NCBI RefSeq assembly: GCF_947498175.1
Contig: NZ_CANMJB010000002.1
Coordinates: 186,001-250,000, forward strand
Reading direction: 5' to 3'
DNA length: 64,000 nucleotides
Source: an uncultured Algimonas sp.
GTDB lineage: Bacteria; Pseudomonadota; Alphaproteobacteria; Caulobacterales; Maricaulaceae
The position numbers and the translations under genes are program-made. Numbering within the stretch: position 1 is the first letter of the stretch; each line of letters begins with the position of its first letter. The notes beneath the pieces were generated by a model that was not told the DNA's origin, did no database searches, and worked only from the letters and a program-made list of their open reading frames with translations. This document shows, piece after piece, positions 15,348 to 26,775 of the stretch.

Positions 15348-18300
15348 GACTTGTCGTCCGGCGTGCCGCCGGTCTTCAACGCGGCCAGCGCGGCGAAAGG
15401 CGAGTTCTCGACGGAACGGCGCGGCGCTTTGTCCGGCGACCGCTTCGGTTTGCCGCCGGGCTTGCCGCCTTGTCCGCGCGGCGGCTTGGATCCGTGCGGC
15501 TTGCGGTTGTGATGCGGCTTGCCGCCGCGGCCGCCCTTATGGCCGCGCGGTTGGCGGGCCGGCAGCGTCCAGTATTCCAGGCTCGGCACGTCGCGCGACG
15601 TGCCGTCTTCGAGCTGTTCGCGCGGCACATAGACCGAAAGCGGCGCGCGCTGGCGGTCGCGCATGCGCTTGGAGGGTTTGGGCGCTTCCGTCGCCGGAGG
15701 GTCGGTCTTGATCGTATCGGTCTTGGTCGCATCGGTCTTGGTCGCATCAGCCTGGGGGATATCGATCTGGGGCGCATCAGCTTGGAGGACATCGGTCTGG
15801 GGGGCGTCAGGCGCGCCGCCCGGTGCGGTCTGCGTCGCGACCACGGCATCTGGCGAGAGGCCCGCCGCCGGTTGCGGCACGCCGCCGTCCGGAACCGACG
15901 CTTCCCCGGAGGCTGCATCCGGCACCTGGGCGGGGTCGGGCGCCGTTGGCGGTTCGGGCGTCGCCCCGCCTTGATCCCGCGCGGCCACTTGATCCCACGC
16001 GGCCGGTGTCTCGTCTTGGGCTTCGGGCCTTTCCGCTTCGGGCGCTTGCGCCTGCGCTGTCTCGAGCGGCGCGTCGGCCGTGAAGGATTTGAAGCCCAGC
16101 GCGGCCAGCACGCCGCGCGTCTCCTCGTGCGAGGCGCCCAAAATGGCGAGCATCTCGCTCATGATCTGGAAGGTCGGACGGCCGGGCTTGTCCTGCGCGA
16201 CTTTCTCGAACTGGCCTTGCGCGTCGCGGATCTGCGTCGCCAGCCGGTTGAGAATGTCGAAACGCACGATGCGCGGGCCGACCGCCTTGTAGCCCGCCAG
16301 CGACAGCGCCTGCGGCGCGAAACCGTCGGACTTCAGATCGCCTTCGTTCGGGATGGAGGTGACGCCCGCGAACGGGACGAAGGGCTTGCGGTCGCCGCCC
16401 GCCCCGTAGGCGACCAGCAGCGAGAGCAGCCGCGCGGGTTTGGGCTTCATCAGTTCGGGCATGAAGACGTTGTACTGGCCGAACACCACGCCGGCGCTGC
16501 GGAGGTCGCGGCGTTCCTGCTGGCCCAGATCGCGCACGATCTTGCCGTGCTGGCGCCGGTCGAGCGAGCCGTGATGTTCCAGCAGCGTATAGGCGAAGCC
16601 CTTGGAGGCGGGCAGCATGTCGTCGCGCTCCTGAAGATCCTTGAGCTTCTTGAGCGGCGCCAGATGGGTCTGCACTTCGGCGCGCAGGAATTCGCGCATC
16701 CGGTCCTCGGCCAGCTGGCGCAGCGTCGGATTGCCCAGCTCCCCGCCGATCACTTCGACGTCCGGGGTGAAGACCGACCCGCTCTTGGCGATGCGGCCCA
16801 CGGCCATGCCGCCCCACAGGATCTCGCCCGCGTCGGACAGGGTGAAGATGGCGTGCTGGCCAGACGATAGCGACGTCAGGCGGCGGTCCACTTCGGGCGT
16901 GACGGCCTTCACGGCCGCCGCTTCCAGCGCCTTGGCTTCCAGGTCCGACGCGTCCGCGTCGCGCGTGAAGCGCAAGCCTTCGAGCTGGCCGATGAGGTGG
17001 CCGTCGACGAATACCGATCCATCGTCCTTGATTGACGCGTCCATGGGAGCTCCTGATCCGATCCCTTTGAGCAGCTGGGAGGTGCGGCGATCGACGAAAC
17101 GGGCGATGAGGCCCTCATGCAGCGCGTCGGACAGGCGGTCCTCGACCGCCCGGGCCTGCTGCGCCCAATGTTCGCCGTCATGCATCCAGCTGGCTTTGGC
17201 GGCGCAATACGTCCAAGTGCGGATGTTCGCAAGCCGTGCCGACAAGGCATCGACGTCGCCGGACGTGTCGTCGCAGCGGGCGACCCGGCGCGCCATGAAG
17301 TCGTTCGACAGCTTGCCGCCCCCGGATACGAGCGTGCGGTAGATGTCCTGGAGCAGCCGCACATGCGCGTCGATGGTCAGATTGCGGAAATCCGGCACCT
17401 GGCAGACATCCCATAGCTGCTTGACCTGCACGGGCAGATTGATGCCTGCCGCGATCTCCGGAATGGCCATCATCCGTTCCAACGACAGCTCGTCTTCCGT
17501 GCCCTTGATCCGGCGCAGCCGCTTGGTCGGGCGCGGCGCGTGCAGGCTCTCGACCAGCGCGGCGAGCGAGGCGAAATCGAGGTCGGAATTCCGCCATTCG
17601 GCGTAGTTCAGCATCTCGAATTCGTGGCCCACGATGCGGTCCACCAGCGCGTCGTCCATTTCCGGGCAGTCGCCGGTCGTGCCGAACGTGCCGGCCTGCC
17701 GGAACCGGCCCGCGCGGCCTGCGATCTGACCGGCCTCCATCGGGGTGAGGTAGCGCCGCCGGCGCCCGTCATATTTGGACAGGGACGCGAACGCGACATG
17801 GTGCGTGTCTAGGTTCAGCCCCATGCCGACCGCGTCCGTCGCGACCAGGAAATCGACATCGCCGCTCTGGAACAGCTCGGCCTGCGCGTTGCGGGTGCGC
17901 GGGCTCAGGCCCCCCATGACGACCGCCGCGCCGCCGCGCAGGCGCCGAATCGCTTCGGCCAGCGCATAGACCTCCTTGGCGGAGAAGGCGACGATGACCG
18001 AGCGCTTGGGCAGGCGGTTCAGCTTGGTCGGCCCGGCATAGGACAGCTCGGAGAAGCGCTCCCGCCGGTCGAACCGGATGTCCGGGACCAGGGTGCGCAA
18101 CACGTCGCGCGCCGTTTCCGCGCCGAGGAACAGCGTCTCTTCGTAGCCGCGCGCATTGAGCACCCGGTCGGTGAAGACGTGGCCGCGTTCGTGATTGGCC
18201 ATCAGCTGCACTTCGTCCACGGCCAGGAAGGCGAAGCGTTTTTCCACCGGCATGGCTTCGACCGTGCAGACGTAATAGCGCGCATGGGGCGGGACGATCT

Positions 18301-18508
18301 TCTCCTCGCCCGTGACCAGCGCGACACTGTTCGCGCCGACACGCGCCACGATGCGGTCATAGACCTCGCGCGCCAGCAAACGCAGCGGCAGGCCGATCAC
18401 GCCGGAGCTGCGCCCGAGCATGCGCTCGACCGCATAATGCGTCTTGCCCGTATTGGTCGGGCCTAGGATGGCCCGGAGAATGGGTGAGAGAATCGGCTGG
18501 ACCGCCAT
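15344..18508 (-). CDS. SUV3-like DEAD/DEAH RNA helicase
   Basis: A 1054-aa superfamily-2 helicase. N-terminal RecA-like domains: Walker A GPTNTGKTHYAVERM near residue 15, Walker B FLAVDEVQLM near 92, then ATDAVGMGLN near 225 and QIAGRAGRF near 265. The body resembles mitochondrial SUV3 and its alphaproteobacterial homologues. The C-terminal third is low complexity: an Asp/Ala/Gln/Thr repeat tract (QADAPQIDIPQADATKTD and similar) then a Lys/Gly/Pro-rich basic tail. ATG 18508 begins just before the conserved domain; the longer version adds unconserved sequence. It heads a helicase - S4 protein - fdxA cluster, consistent with an RNA or ribosome-associated role. Confidence 0.92.
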   Translation of the reverse strand: MAVQPILSPILRAILGPTNTGKTHYAVERMLGRSSGVIGLPLRLLAREVYDRIVARVGANSVALVTGEEKIVPPHARYYVCTVEAMPVEKRFAFLAVDEVQLMANHERGHVFTDRVLNARGYEETLFLGAETARDVLRTLVPDIRFDRRERFSELSYAGPTKLNRLPKRSVIVAFSAKEVYALAEAIRRLRGGAAVVMGGLSPRTRNAQAELFQSGDVDFLVATDAVGMGLNLDTHHVAFASLSKYDGRRRRYLTPMEAGQIAGRAGRFRQAGTFGTTGDCPEMDDALVDRIVGHEFEMLNYAEWRNSDLDFASLAALVESLHAPRPTKRLRRIKGTEDELSLERMMAIPEIAAGINLPVQVKQLWDVCQVPDFRNLTIDAHVRLLQDIYRTLVSGGGKLSNDFMARRVARCDDTSGDVDALSARLANIRTWTYCAAKASWMHDGEHWAQQARAVEDRLSDALHEGLIARFVDRRTSQLLKGIGSGAPMDASIKDDGSVFVDGHLIGQLEGLRFTRDADASDLEAKALEAAAVKAVTPEVDRRLTSLSSGQHAIFTLSDAGEILWGGMAVGRIAKSGSVFTPDVEVIGGELGNPTLRQLAEDRMREFLRAEVQTHLAPLKKLKDLQERDDMLPASKGFAYTLLEHHGSLDRRQHGKIVRDLGQQERRDLRSAGVVFGQYNVFMPELMKPKPARLLSLLVAYGAGGDRKPFVPFAGVTSIPNEGDLKSDGFAPQALSLAGYKAVGPRIVRFDILNRLATQIRDAQGQFEKVAQDKPGRPTFQIMSEMLAILGASHEETRGVLAALGFKSFTADAPLETAQAQAPEAERPEAQDETPAAWDQVAARDQGGATPEPPTAPDPAQVPDAASGEASVPDGGVPQPAAGLSPDAVVATQTAPGGAPDAPQTDVLQADAPQIDIPQADATKTDATKTDTIKTDPPATEAPKPSKRMRDRQRAPLSVYVPREQLEDGTSRDVPSLEYWTLPARQPRGHKGGRGGKPHHNRKPHGSKPPRGQGGKPGGKPKRSPDKAPRRSVENSPFAALAALKTGGTPDDKS

Positions 18509-19467
18509 GGGCGCTATGTTGGGGGAGGGCGCGCGAAAGGCAAGGCGGCGATCCGTCCGGGCGCTGTCGTCCTCGGTCCCGGCTTCTGTGAAGATGACGT
18601 TGATCTGAGAGGAGGATTGGCCGGGCCGGCCGAGTGAACTCATGGGTCCGGCTGACTGCCCGGTTTTTTTCGGGGCCTTGTTGTTCGCCCATGCCTTCAG
18701 GTGCGACCGGGCGGCCTGGCCCGGCAAAGGTCTCATATCGTGTCCCGTTTCCCTTTTCGGGTGGCACGGGGCGCGGGCCCTGCCCGGCGATGGACAGGGA
18801 AGAGGATTACCATTTCACGCTCGGGCAGGGCCCGCGCGGTGAAAGCTCGGCCGGTCGCCGCCGTTCGCAACGCCCGCACACCCGCCCCATAGGGGGGGAT
18901 CGCGGTCTCACCCGGTGTCCGGCCGGAACTCTGGCCGGGACCGGGGTCCAAGGCGCGCGCGACCCGGTTTGCAGGCCAGCGGCACGTCGCGAACGAAGCT
19001 CGTGAGGCCGGAACCGTGCGGTACGACGCACGGGCCCAGGCCGCCCGGTCGGGGGTGGCGGCCGCCTGGCACCGGGATGGCCGGGTCGGTGGTCTGCTAC
19101 ACCACGGTCCCGCCCTCCAGCGCCGCTGCGGCCTTCCCGGCGACGAGAGGCGCGGCCATCGCCGGATGGCCTTGCCCGTTCCTGTTCGTCGCCGGACCCG
19201 TCCGGGCCCTCGCTTCCGTCCGCTGACATCCAGGTGGTCGTACTCCCCCCGTGCCTGCAGCGGACAGGTCCAGCATAACCCGCCTTTCCGAAAGGGGGGA
19301 TACGATTTCCGATTCTCGCGGATTGATTTGGCGGGAAGTCCGGTGCGGTGGGGGATTGCGGCGCGGATAAGCGCGGATGGGGCGAGGGATTAACGAGGAT
19401 GGCCGTCCGGAACCGCCTCCCGGTTCTCATCCATACTTCCCTCATCAATCCGTGCCACAAGGCCGTC
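18509..19467. other. Hairpin-rich region of about 0.96 kb without a recognised gene
   Basis: No ORF here resembles a known protein; the open frames on both strands look like GC-driven artefacts. It contains many inverted repeats: 18622-18671 (CCGGGC...GCCCGG then seven T, plus-strand terminator-like), 18771-18786 with 18822-18837 (16-bp perfect stem), CCGGCC...GGCCGG near 18921-18940, CCGTGCG-GTACGA-CGCACGG at 19014-19033, GTGGT...ACCAC near 19090-19106, and GTCCGCTG (19218-19225) with CAGCGGAC (19258-19265). A structured RNA, a decayed element or a helicase promoter region are all possible. I looked for RNase P, SRP and tmRNA signatures and did not find them. Confidence 0.5.
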
Positions 19468-20200
19468 ATGCGGCGCCTGCTTCTCGTCCTAACCGTTCTG
19501 CTCCTCTTCGCCGCGCTCGCGGTGGGGGGTCTGCTCGCCCGCGGCTTCCATATTGATGAGGGCGTCGTGTTCCTGCCGGTGCAGCGGCCGGACCGCACGG
19601 AGCTGAACATCCGGGGCGAGGCTTCGCTCGACCGCGTCCGGCACGAACGGTTGTCCTTGGAAAGCGGCCATCAAGATCGCGCCGTTCGGACAGGTCCTGC
19701 TGTGGGACTATCCGGGTTACGGCGACAGTTCGGGCGTGGCCGACGTGGCGTCCGTCGAACGGGCGGCGGCCGCGCTGGTCCCGCTGATCGAGGCGCGCGC
19801 CGCCGGGCGGCCGCTCGTTTATTGGGGGCATTCGCTGGGCGGCTTCGTCTGTTCCAGCCTGGCCGCGCGGTCGGCCCGCGTGGATGCGGTCGTGCTGGAG
19901 ACCACCGCGCCGAGCGTGCGCGCGGTGGCGGAGGCCTGGACGCCGGGCGGGTTGCCGCTGCGCGTGACTTACGACGAGGCGTTGTTGGCCTACGACATCC
20001 CGGCCGCGCTGGCGGATGTGGACGCGCCGGTCCTGATCCTCGGGGGCGGGCGGGACCGCGTCCTGCCCGTAGGGCTGTCGCGCCAGCTCGCCGCCGCCCT
20101 GCCGGAGGCGACCTATCTGGAACTGCCCGACGCGACGCATTTTTCCACCGGGTTCCATCCGGACGCGCGGGCGGCGGTGGCGACGTTGCTGGCGCGCTAG
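19468..20200 (+). pseudogene. Alpha/beta hydrolase, broken by frameshift and probable deletion
   Basis: The first part starts at ATG 19468 with a signal-anchor (MRRLLLVLTVLLLFAALAVG) and runs to LDRVRHERLSLES. Near 19655-19675 the family-like sequence moves to the next frame (IKIAPFGQVLLWDYPGYGDS...), which then continues cleanly through the nucleophile elbow YWGHSLGG, the DAPVLILGGGRD loop and the C-terminal DATHFSTGF histidine to the stop at 20198-20200. The stretch normally found between these parts (strand with the oxyanion HG motif) is missing, so a deletion accompanied the shift. The 3' half could still be translated from 19736 but lacks the oxyanion segment. Confidence 0.75.
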
Positions 20201-20201
20201 C

Positions 20202-21131
20202 TCACGCCTTTTCGTGGACGACCGTGCCGTCCGGCGCGATCAGCACCAGTTCCGACATCTTGATGATCGCCGTGAACCCGCTGACCTTGTAGGAAAACCG
20301 CACCGGCACATGCAGGTCGGCGGACGGATAATAGCGGAAATACACGTCCACGGGCGTGCCCGCCTCCTCGGCGTCGGGCAGGTCTTCCGGGTCGAAGCCG
20401 GCGACCGGTTCGTAGAAAGCGTGGCAATGGATGGCGGGCTGGGTGTCGCCCAGGAACTTGGCGCGTCCGTCGCCGACCGGTTCGAGCCGCAGATTGTAGT
20501 GCTGTTTGGAATCGAACACCGGCACGCGGCCCCGGCACAGATCGGCCGCGTCGCCGCGCCCGCGCCGCGCCATGTGGAGCAGCGTCGTGATCGTATCGAA
20601 TGCGCCGTAACGCTGTTCCGGGCTGGCGGGGGGCACACCCTGGCTGCCGAGCGGCGGCACGATGGCGACGTCGATGGTCCGGGCCGCATTGTCGTAATTC
20701 ATCTCGACGCGCCGGTTCTTCTTGTCCGTGTTCTGCTGCACATGGAAATCGGGGCGCATCGCTCCGTCCGGCGCGATCCGGCCGCGCGTCACCGCCCAGA
20801 TGTCCATCTTCTTCAGCAGCGCGCCGAGGCCCGACGTGCGCATATCCGTATAGGCGGCGTAGGTTCGGTCCGATTCGTACCCCAGATAGCTCGCCTTGAT
20901 GAGGCGCAGGCCGAACACATAGCCTTTCAGCGTGAACGCGAACTGCGTCGCCCCGTCCGGCGCGGGCGGCACGACGTAAGTCCCGTCGCCGAAGGTCTGG
21001 TCGTTCAACGCGGCCATGTGGCGGCCCTGATCGATGACGTTGACCGGGGCGGGCGGCGGCGATTGCGTCAGCGCCGGGGTCGGCAGGGCCAGGACGAGGA
21101 GGCCCGACAGGAGGGACAGGGTCTGTTTCAT
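20202..21131 (-). CDS. DUF3108 domain protein, exported
   Basis: A 309-aa protein with an N-terminal signal peptide (MKQTLSLLSGLLVLALPTPA). The mature part has the DUF3108 pattern: FAFTLKGYVFGLRLIKASYL near residue 65, YAAYTDMRTSGLGALLKKM near 92, FHVQQNTDKKNRRVEMNYDN near 130, and the C-terminal VPVRFSYKVSGFTAIIKM. It is probably a periplasmic or outer-membrane beta-barrel-like protein of unknown function. ATG 21131 has GGGAGCGG just upstream. It is convergent with the broken hydrolase, with one base between stops. Confidence 0.88.
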   Translation of the reverse strand: MKQTLSLLSGLLVLALPTPALTQSPPPAPVNVIDQGRHMAALNDQTFGDGTYVVPPAPDGATQFAFTLKGYVFGLRLIKASYLGYESDRTYAAYTDMRTSGLGALLKKMDIWAVTRGRIAPDGAMRPDFHVQQNTDKKNRRVEMNYDNAARTIDVAIVPPLGSQGVPPASPEQRYGAFDTITTLLHMARRGRGDAADLCRGRVPVFDSKQHYNLRLEPVGDGRAKFLGDTQPAIHCHAFYEPVAGFDPEDLPDAEEAGTPVDVYFRYYPSADLHVPVRFSYKVSGFTAIIKMSELVLIAPDGTVVHEKA

Positions 21132-21275
21132 CCGCTCCCTATAGGCCGGAAAGCCTGTGGCTTGCATGAACAAGGCGCAATTCGCGCAAGGGCCGGAGCT
21201 GGGGCTTAGGCGCTGGGGCTTGTGCGCTGGGGGTTGGGCCAGGGGGGGCAGAGGGCGAAGGGATGCGAGACGCGC

Positions 21276-21304
21276 TTGACGGGCCGCGCCAGTCCGACTA
21301 ACAG
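21276..21304 (+). promoter_or_regulatory. Sigma-70-like promoter of rpmB
   Basis: TTGACG (21276-21281), 17-base spacer, TAACAG (21299-21304). The -35 is near consensus and the -10 is moderate. Transcription would start near 21311, giving a leader of about 65 bases before rpmB. Confidence 0.55.
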
Positions 21305-21316
21305 CCGCGCCTGATC

Positions 21317-21338
21317 GCCCGCGCCTGCGGGCCTTTTT
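21317..21338 (+). terminator. Terminator-like hairpin in the rpmB leader
   Basis: GCCCGC-GCCT-GCGGGC followed by C and TTTTT. It lies between the predicted promoter and the rpmB start (ATG 21376). Its position suggests an attenuator of rpmB; alternatively it ends a short upstream transcript. Confidence 0.6.
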
Positions 21339-21375
21339 CGTTTTCCGACGCTACGAACCTTTTGAGGCAAGCATC

Positions 21376-21678
21376 ATGTCCCGCACCTGCGACCTTCTGG
21401 GCACCGGCCCGATGAGCGGCCACAATGTGTCCCACTCCAACATCAAGACCAAGCGCCGCTTCGACGTGAACCTGTGCAACGTCACCTTGCGTTCCCAGGC
21501 GCTGGGCCAGGACTACCGCCTGCGCATCGCCGCCAAGACGCTGCGCACCGTCGACTTCAAGGGCGGTCTGGACGGCTTCCTGATGGGCACGAAGAACCAC
21601 AAGCTGACCGACAAGGCGCGCAAGCTCAAGAAAAGCGTCGCCGCCAGCCTGGAAGCGACGGGCGAAGCGGCCGCGTAG
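21376..21678 (+). CDS. rpmB: 50S ribosomal protein L28
   Basis: A 100-aa L28 (bL28). The diagnostic N terminus MSRTCDLLGTGPMSGHNVSH and KTKRRFDVNLCNVTL are present, followed by the TLRTVDFKGGLDGFL segment. The C terminus is basic (KARKLKKSVAASL). It is a monocistronic gene flanked by a leader hairpin and a strong terminator. It is a structural component of the large ribosomal subunit. Confidence 0.97.
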   Translation: MSRTCDLLGTGPMSGHNVSHSNIKTKRRFDVNLCNVTLRSQALGQDYRLRIAAKTLRTVDFKGGLDGFLMGTKNHKLTDKARKLKKSVAASLEATGEAAA

Positions 21679-21704
21679 GCCTCACGACCGGCCAAACGTT
21701 CCGA

Positions 21705-21730
21705 GCCCGCCTCTCCTGGCGGGCTTTTTT
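21705..21730 (+). terminator. Rho-independent terminator of rpmB
   Basis: GCCCGCC-TCTCCT-GGCGGGC followed by six T, 27 bases after the rpmB stop. Confidence 0.95.
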
Positions 21731-21763
21731 GCATCCAGGTCCAAGCGGGCCTATGACAGATAC

Positions 21764-22107
21764 ATGAAGCGGCGCGACCCCCTCATGGCTGCCTTCCGCT
21801 GCAGTTCGGGCGGACACATCGTCTTCCGCCCGTTGGGACTAATCTCGCCGCTTTCGGTGGTACTGGAGTCGGCGGACGACATCCCGATGGCCAGACGCAT
21901 CTATTGGACCGTGGGAGCGGTGACGGTGCCGCTCTTAGCCTTGTATGCCAAACTGGCCGAGACCGGGCCGGCGATGACACTGTTGGTCACGCTATTGGTG
22001 ATCTACGGCGCGAGCCTGCTGATGCTTCTGGGCGTCAGTCTCTATATTCCGGGTCATGAAATCTATAGACCGAAACGGCATGGCAAGCTGACTGGGCCTT
22101 ATCGGTC

Positions 22108-22111
<4 letters not shown>
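21764..22111 (+). CDS. Small membrane protein, 115 aa (hypothetical)
   Basis: The family is not recognised. Two hydrophobic segments are visible (YWTVGAVTVPLLALYAKLA and a following TLLVTLLVIYGASLLMLLGV), with a polar C-terminal tail. The N-terminal 40 residues are not hydrophobic and the true start may be ATG 21890 (MARRIYWTVG). The stop overlaps the convergent parE stop by 4 bases (CTAG). Codon use looks reasonable but support is modest. Confidence 0.5.
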
Positions 22112-24102
<1,991 letters not shown>

Positions 24103-24221
24103 GGAGGCGTCCAAGTGGGGAACGAAGCGTGAATCAGTGTGGTTGATATGGGCGTTCGCGTCCACCCGGCAAGCGCATTCGGCGCGGGATAACAGATCGG
24201 AAACAGTGGTGATTCAGGCGA

Positions 24222-26750
24222 TTACCGCCAGCGGACGGGGCGCATGTCGGCGCTCGGTGCCGTGTCCGCGTAACGGGCGACGGCCATGCGGACGCGATCT
24301 TCAAGCGCGGCCTGCCGGGTGGGCAGGTCGCCGGGCATGAATTCGGCGTAGGCGTCGGGGACGGCCGCGACAGGCAACCCCGTAAGGCCGAGCAGCCGTT
24401 CCCAATAGAGCAGCTCGGTCCAGCCGTCCTGTGCTTGCGTCAGGCGCGGCCCGTCTGCGAGCCGTCCGACGGCGCTCCAGAAGTCCGCCATCATCATGCC
24501 GCCGTCGCGCAGCTTGGTGTCGAACCGGTCCGCCGGAACCGGGTGGATGCGTTCGGAGACCAGCTTGCCCCACATGTAATGGGCGTCGGCGACGAACTGG
24601 TCCGGATCGCGCGGCCGGTCGAGGATCCGCGCGACCAGCGCGTCCACCTTTTGGACAAGCGCCGGATCGCCCGCCACCGTCCGGGCGGGAACGAGCGCGA
24701 TATGCTCCCAGCTTCGCGCCGTGGTGTCGTGGTGGCGGCGGAAGGCGGACAGGGTGACGGCAGGCGGCCCGGACCGGCCGGACGGGCGCAGCCGCATGTC
24801 GAGGTCGTAGGCGATGCCTTCGCGCAGCGGCGTGCTGAGAATGGTGGTCAGACGGCGCACGGCCTTGGACGCCAGATCCCGGTCCGCATCGTCCCCGAAC
24901 AGGAAGACCAGATCGATATCGGATTGCGGCGCCATGCGCGCCTGGCCCAGCTTGCCGAGTCCCAGCACGGCGATGGGCAGGCCGGGTGCGTCCAGATCGT
25001 CGCGCGTGATCGAGAGCGCGGCCTCCAGCACCGTTTCGGCCTGCGCGGTCAAGGCGGCGGCCAGCGCCCGCCAATCCTGCATCCCGGTCAGGAAGGCATG
25101 ATAGTTCTGGAATAGCCCCTCATTGACGTAGCGGCGCAGCCGTTCCAGCCGCGTCTCATAGTCCGGCTCGGCCAGGACGAAACCGATGTCGCCCGGCGCC
25201 GGGTCCAGGAAGGTGTCGATGATGTGCGGGCTCTGCTTCAACAGGACGGACATGTGCGGGCTGTGGATCAGCGGCCCGACCAGCGCGTCGAGCAGGGCCG
25301 GATTGGCGGCCAGCAGCGACAGATATTGTTCGGACCGCGACAGGCTGCCCAGATAGGCATCGACCCGGCGGATGGCGTCATCCGGCGACTCCGAGGCCAT
25401 GACCCGGCGCGACAGGGCCGCGCCCAGCGGCTTGAGGCGTTGCCGTTTGGAAACGCGCACATTGTAGCGGCGGAACCCCGACAGCCAGTCATCCACGATG
25501 CGCTGCGCGTCCGCCCCCAAGGCGGGCATCGCCGCATGCACCGGATCGACGGGACCGGCGATGTCGGGCGACGTGTCGAACATGGCGGAAAACCGCCGGC
25601 TGACTTCGCGTCGATGCCGCGTCGTCTCGTCCATCAGCGCGTCCGCCGGCCGGCCCATCAGGGCGGCGATACCGGACCAGTCCTCCGGCGTGCTGGGCAA
25701 GACATGTTCGTGGCCGTTGCGCATCATCTGCAGCGCGTTTTCCAGGCTGCGGTGATGGCGGTAGGCCCGGCCGAGGGCCTCCGTGTCGGGGTCCTCGAAC
25801 TGGTCCTGCGCCCGCAGCGCGTCGAGCGCGTCCAGCGTGTTGGTCGTGCGCAGCGCGTAATGCTTGCCGCCCCAGATCATCTGCAGGGCGTTGGCGATGA
25901 ACTCGACCTCGCGGATGCCGCCCGTGCCGAGCTTGACGTTGAAGCCCAGCGGCTGTTCGCCGATCGGGTCCTTGGCCTGCCGTTCCAGCTTCAGGCGCGG
26001 ATGCTCCAGATTGATGCGGGTCTTCAGGTCGGCGAGTTCGTCGATCGTGCGGAAGTCGAGGTTCTGCCGCCAGATGAAGGGCGACAGGTCGGCGATGAAG
26101 GCGTCGCCCGCCGCCCGGTCCCCGGCCACGGGGCGCGCCTTCAGCAGGGCGAGCCGGTGCCAGGACAAGGCCCGGAAGAAATAGAAGTCCTGCGCGCGCG
26201 TCGTGCTCATCGCCAGGCCGGACACGGACGCTTCGGGGCGCAGCCGCCAATCGACGCGGTAGACGAAATCCGGGTCGTTGGGCGGCATCAACGTCCTGGC
26301 CAGACGCTTCAGCACGCGACCGGCGACATAGGACTGGCCCTTCGCGGCGGGCACGGGCAGCGTTTCCGGGTCGTAGTAGGAGATCAGGTCAATGTCGGAG
26401 GAGAAGTTCAGGTCGTGGCCGCCCAGCTTGCCGAGACCCAGGATGAAGAGGCCGACGGGCTTGCCGGGCAGTTTTTCGGCGCTCCAGGCGTCCCACAAGG
26501 CGAGATCGACCGCGCGGTCGGCGAACGCGCTCTGCAGGCGGCCCAGCGCGGGGAAGGACCGGCGCTCGCCCAGCGCCAGATGCGCCCAGCCCAGATTGAA
26601 ACGCGCCTTGAGGTCGGGCAGGTCGGCCGCGCCTGCGCCGGCCAGCGCATCGATTGCATCTTGCGCCGTGTCGTCGCCGGGCGGGCCGAACCGTTCGGCC
26701 AGCCGCGACAGATAGGGGCTGGTCTCCAGGGCGCTCGCCTGGCGCGTCAT
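24222..26750 (-). CDS. glnE: Glutamine synthetase adenylyltransferase / adenylyl-removing enzyme
   Basis: An 842-aa bifunctional regulator of glutamine synthetase. Two nucleotidyltransferase domains are visible: N-terminal (ILGLGKLGGHDLNFSSDIDL, about residue 106) and C-terminal (VLGLGKLGQARMAPQSDIDL, near 594), each followed by the expected WRLRPEA or MRLRPSG segment. Adenylylation inactivates GS under nitrogen sufficiency; PII proteins normally control the switch. It is shorter than the usual 940-990 aa, mainly at the N terminus. The start ATG 26750 lies only 25 bases after the autotransporter stop, an unusual neighbour with little room for its own promoter. Confidence 0.95.
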   Translation of the reverse strand: MTRQASALETSPYLSRLAERFGPPGDDTAQDAIDALAGAGAADLPDLKARFNLGWAHLALGERRSFPALGRLQSAFADRAVDLALWDAWSAEKLPGKPVGLFILGLGKLGGHDLNFSSDIDLISYYDPETLPVPAAKGQSYVAGRVLKRLARTLMPPNDPDFVYRVDWRLRPEASVSGLAMSTTRAQDFYFFRALSWHRLALLKARPVAGDRAAGDAFIADLSPFIWRQNLDFRTIDELADLKTRINLEHPRLKLERQAKDPIGEQPLGFNVKLGTGGIREVEFIANALQMIWGGKHYALRTTNTLDALDALRAQDQFEDPDTEALGRAYRHHRSLENALQMMRNGHEHVLPSTPEDWSGIAALMGRPADALMDETTRHRREVSRRFSAMFDTSPDIAGPVDPVHAAMPALGADAQRIVDDWLSGFRRYNVRVSKRQRLKPLGAALSRRVMASESPDDAIRRVDAYLGSLSRSEQYLSLLAANPALLDALVGPLIHSPHMSVLLKQSPHIIDTFLDPAPGDIGFVLAEPDYETRLERLRRYVNEGLFQNYHAFLTGMQDWRALAAALTAQAETVLEAALSITRDDLDAPGLPIAVLGLGKLGQARMAPQSDIDLVFLFGDDADRDLASKAVRRLTTILSTPLREGIAYDLDMRLRPSGRSGPPAVTLSAFRRHHDTTARSWEHIALVPARTVAGDPALVQKVDALVARILDRPRDPDQFVADAHYMWGKLVSERIHPVPADRFDTKLRDGGMMMADFWSAVGRLADGPRLTQAQDGWTELLYWERLLGLTGLPVAAVPDAYAEFMPGDLPTRQAALEDRVRMAVARYADTAPSADMRPVRWR

Positions 26751-26775
26751 GCGCGTCCGGCCGGGTCGGCGCGGA

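Noticed and set aside
18509-19467. RNase P RNA, tmRNA or SRP RNA
   Set aside because: I searched both strands for GAGGAAAGTCCGGGC-like, tmRNA tag/acceptor and GGTCAGGTCC-like motifs and did not find them.
19348-20292. One continuous 314-codon gene on the plus strand
   Set aside because: After about residue 110 the translation turns into Arg/Gly/Ala-rich text, while hydrolase motifs appear in the neighbouring frame; a frameshifted pseudogene explains it better.
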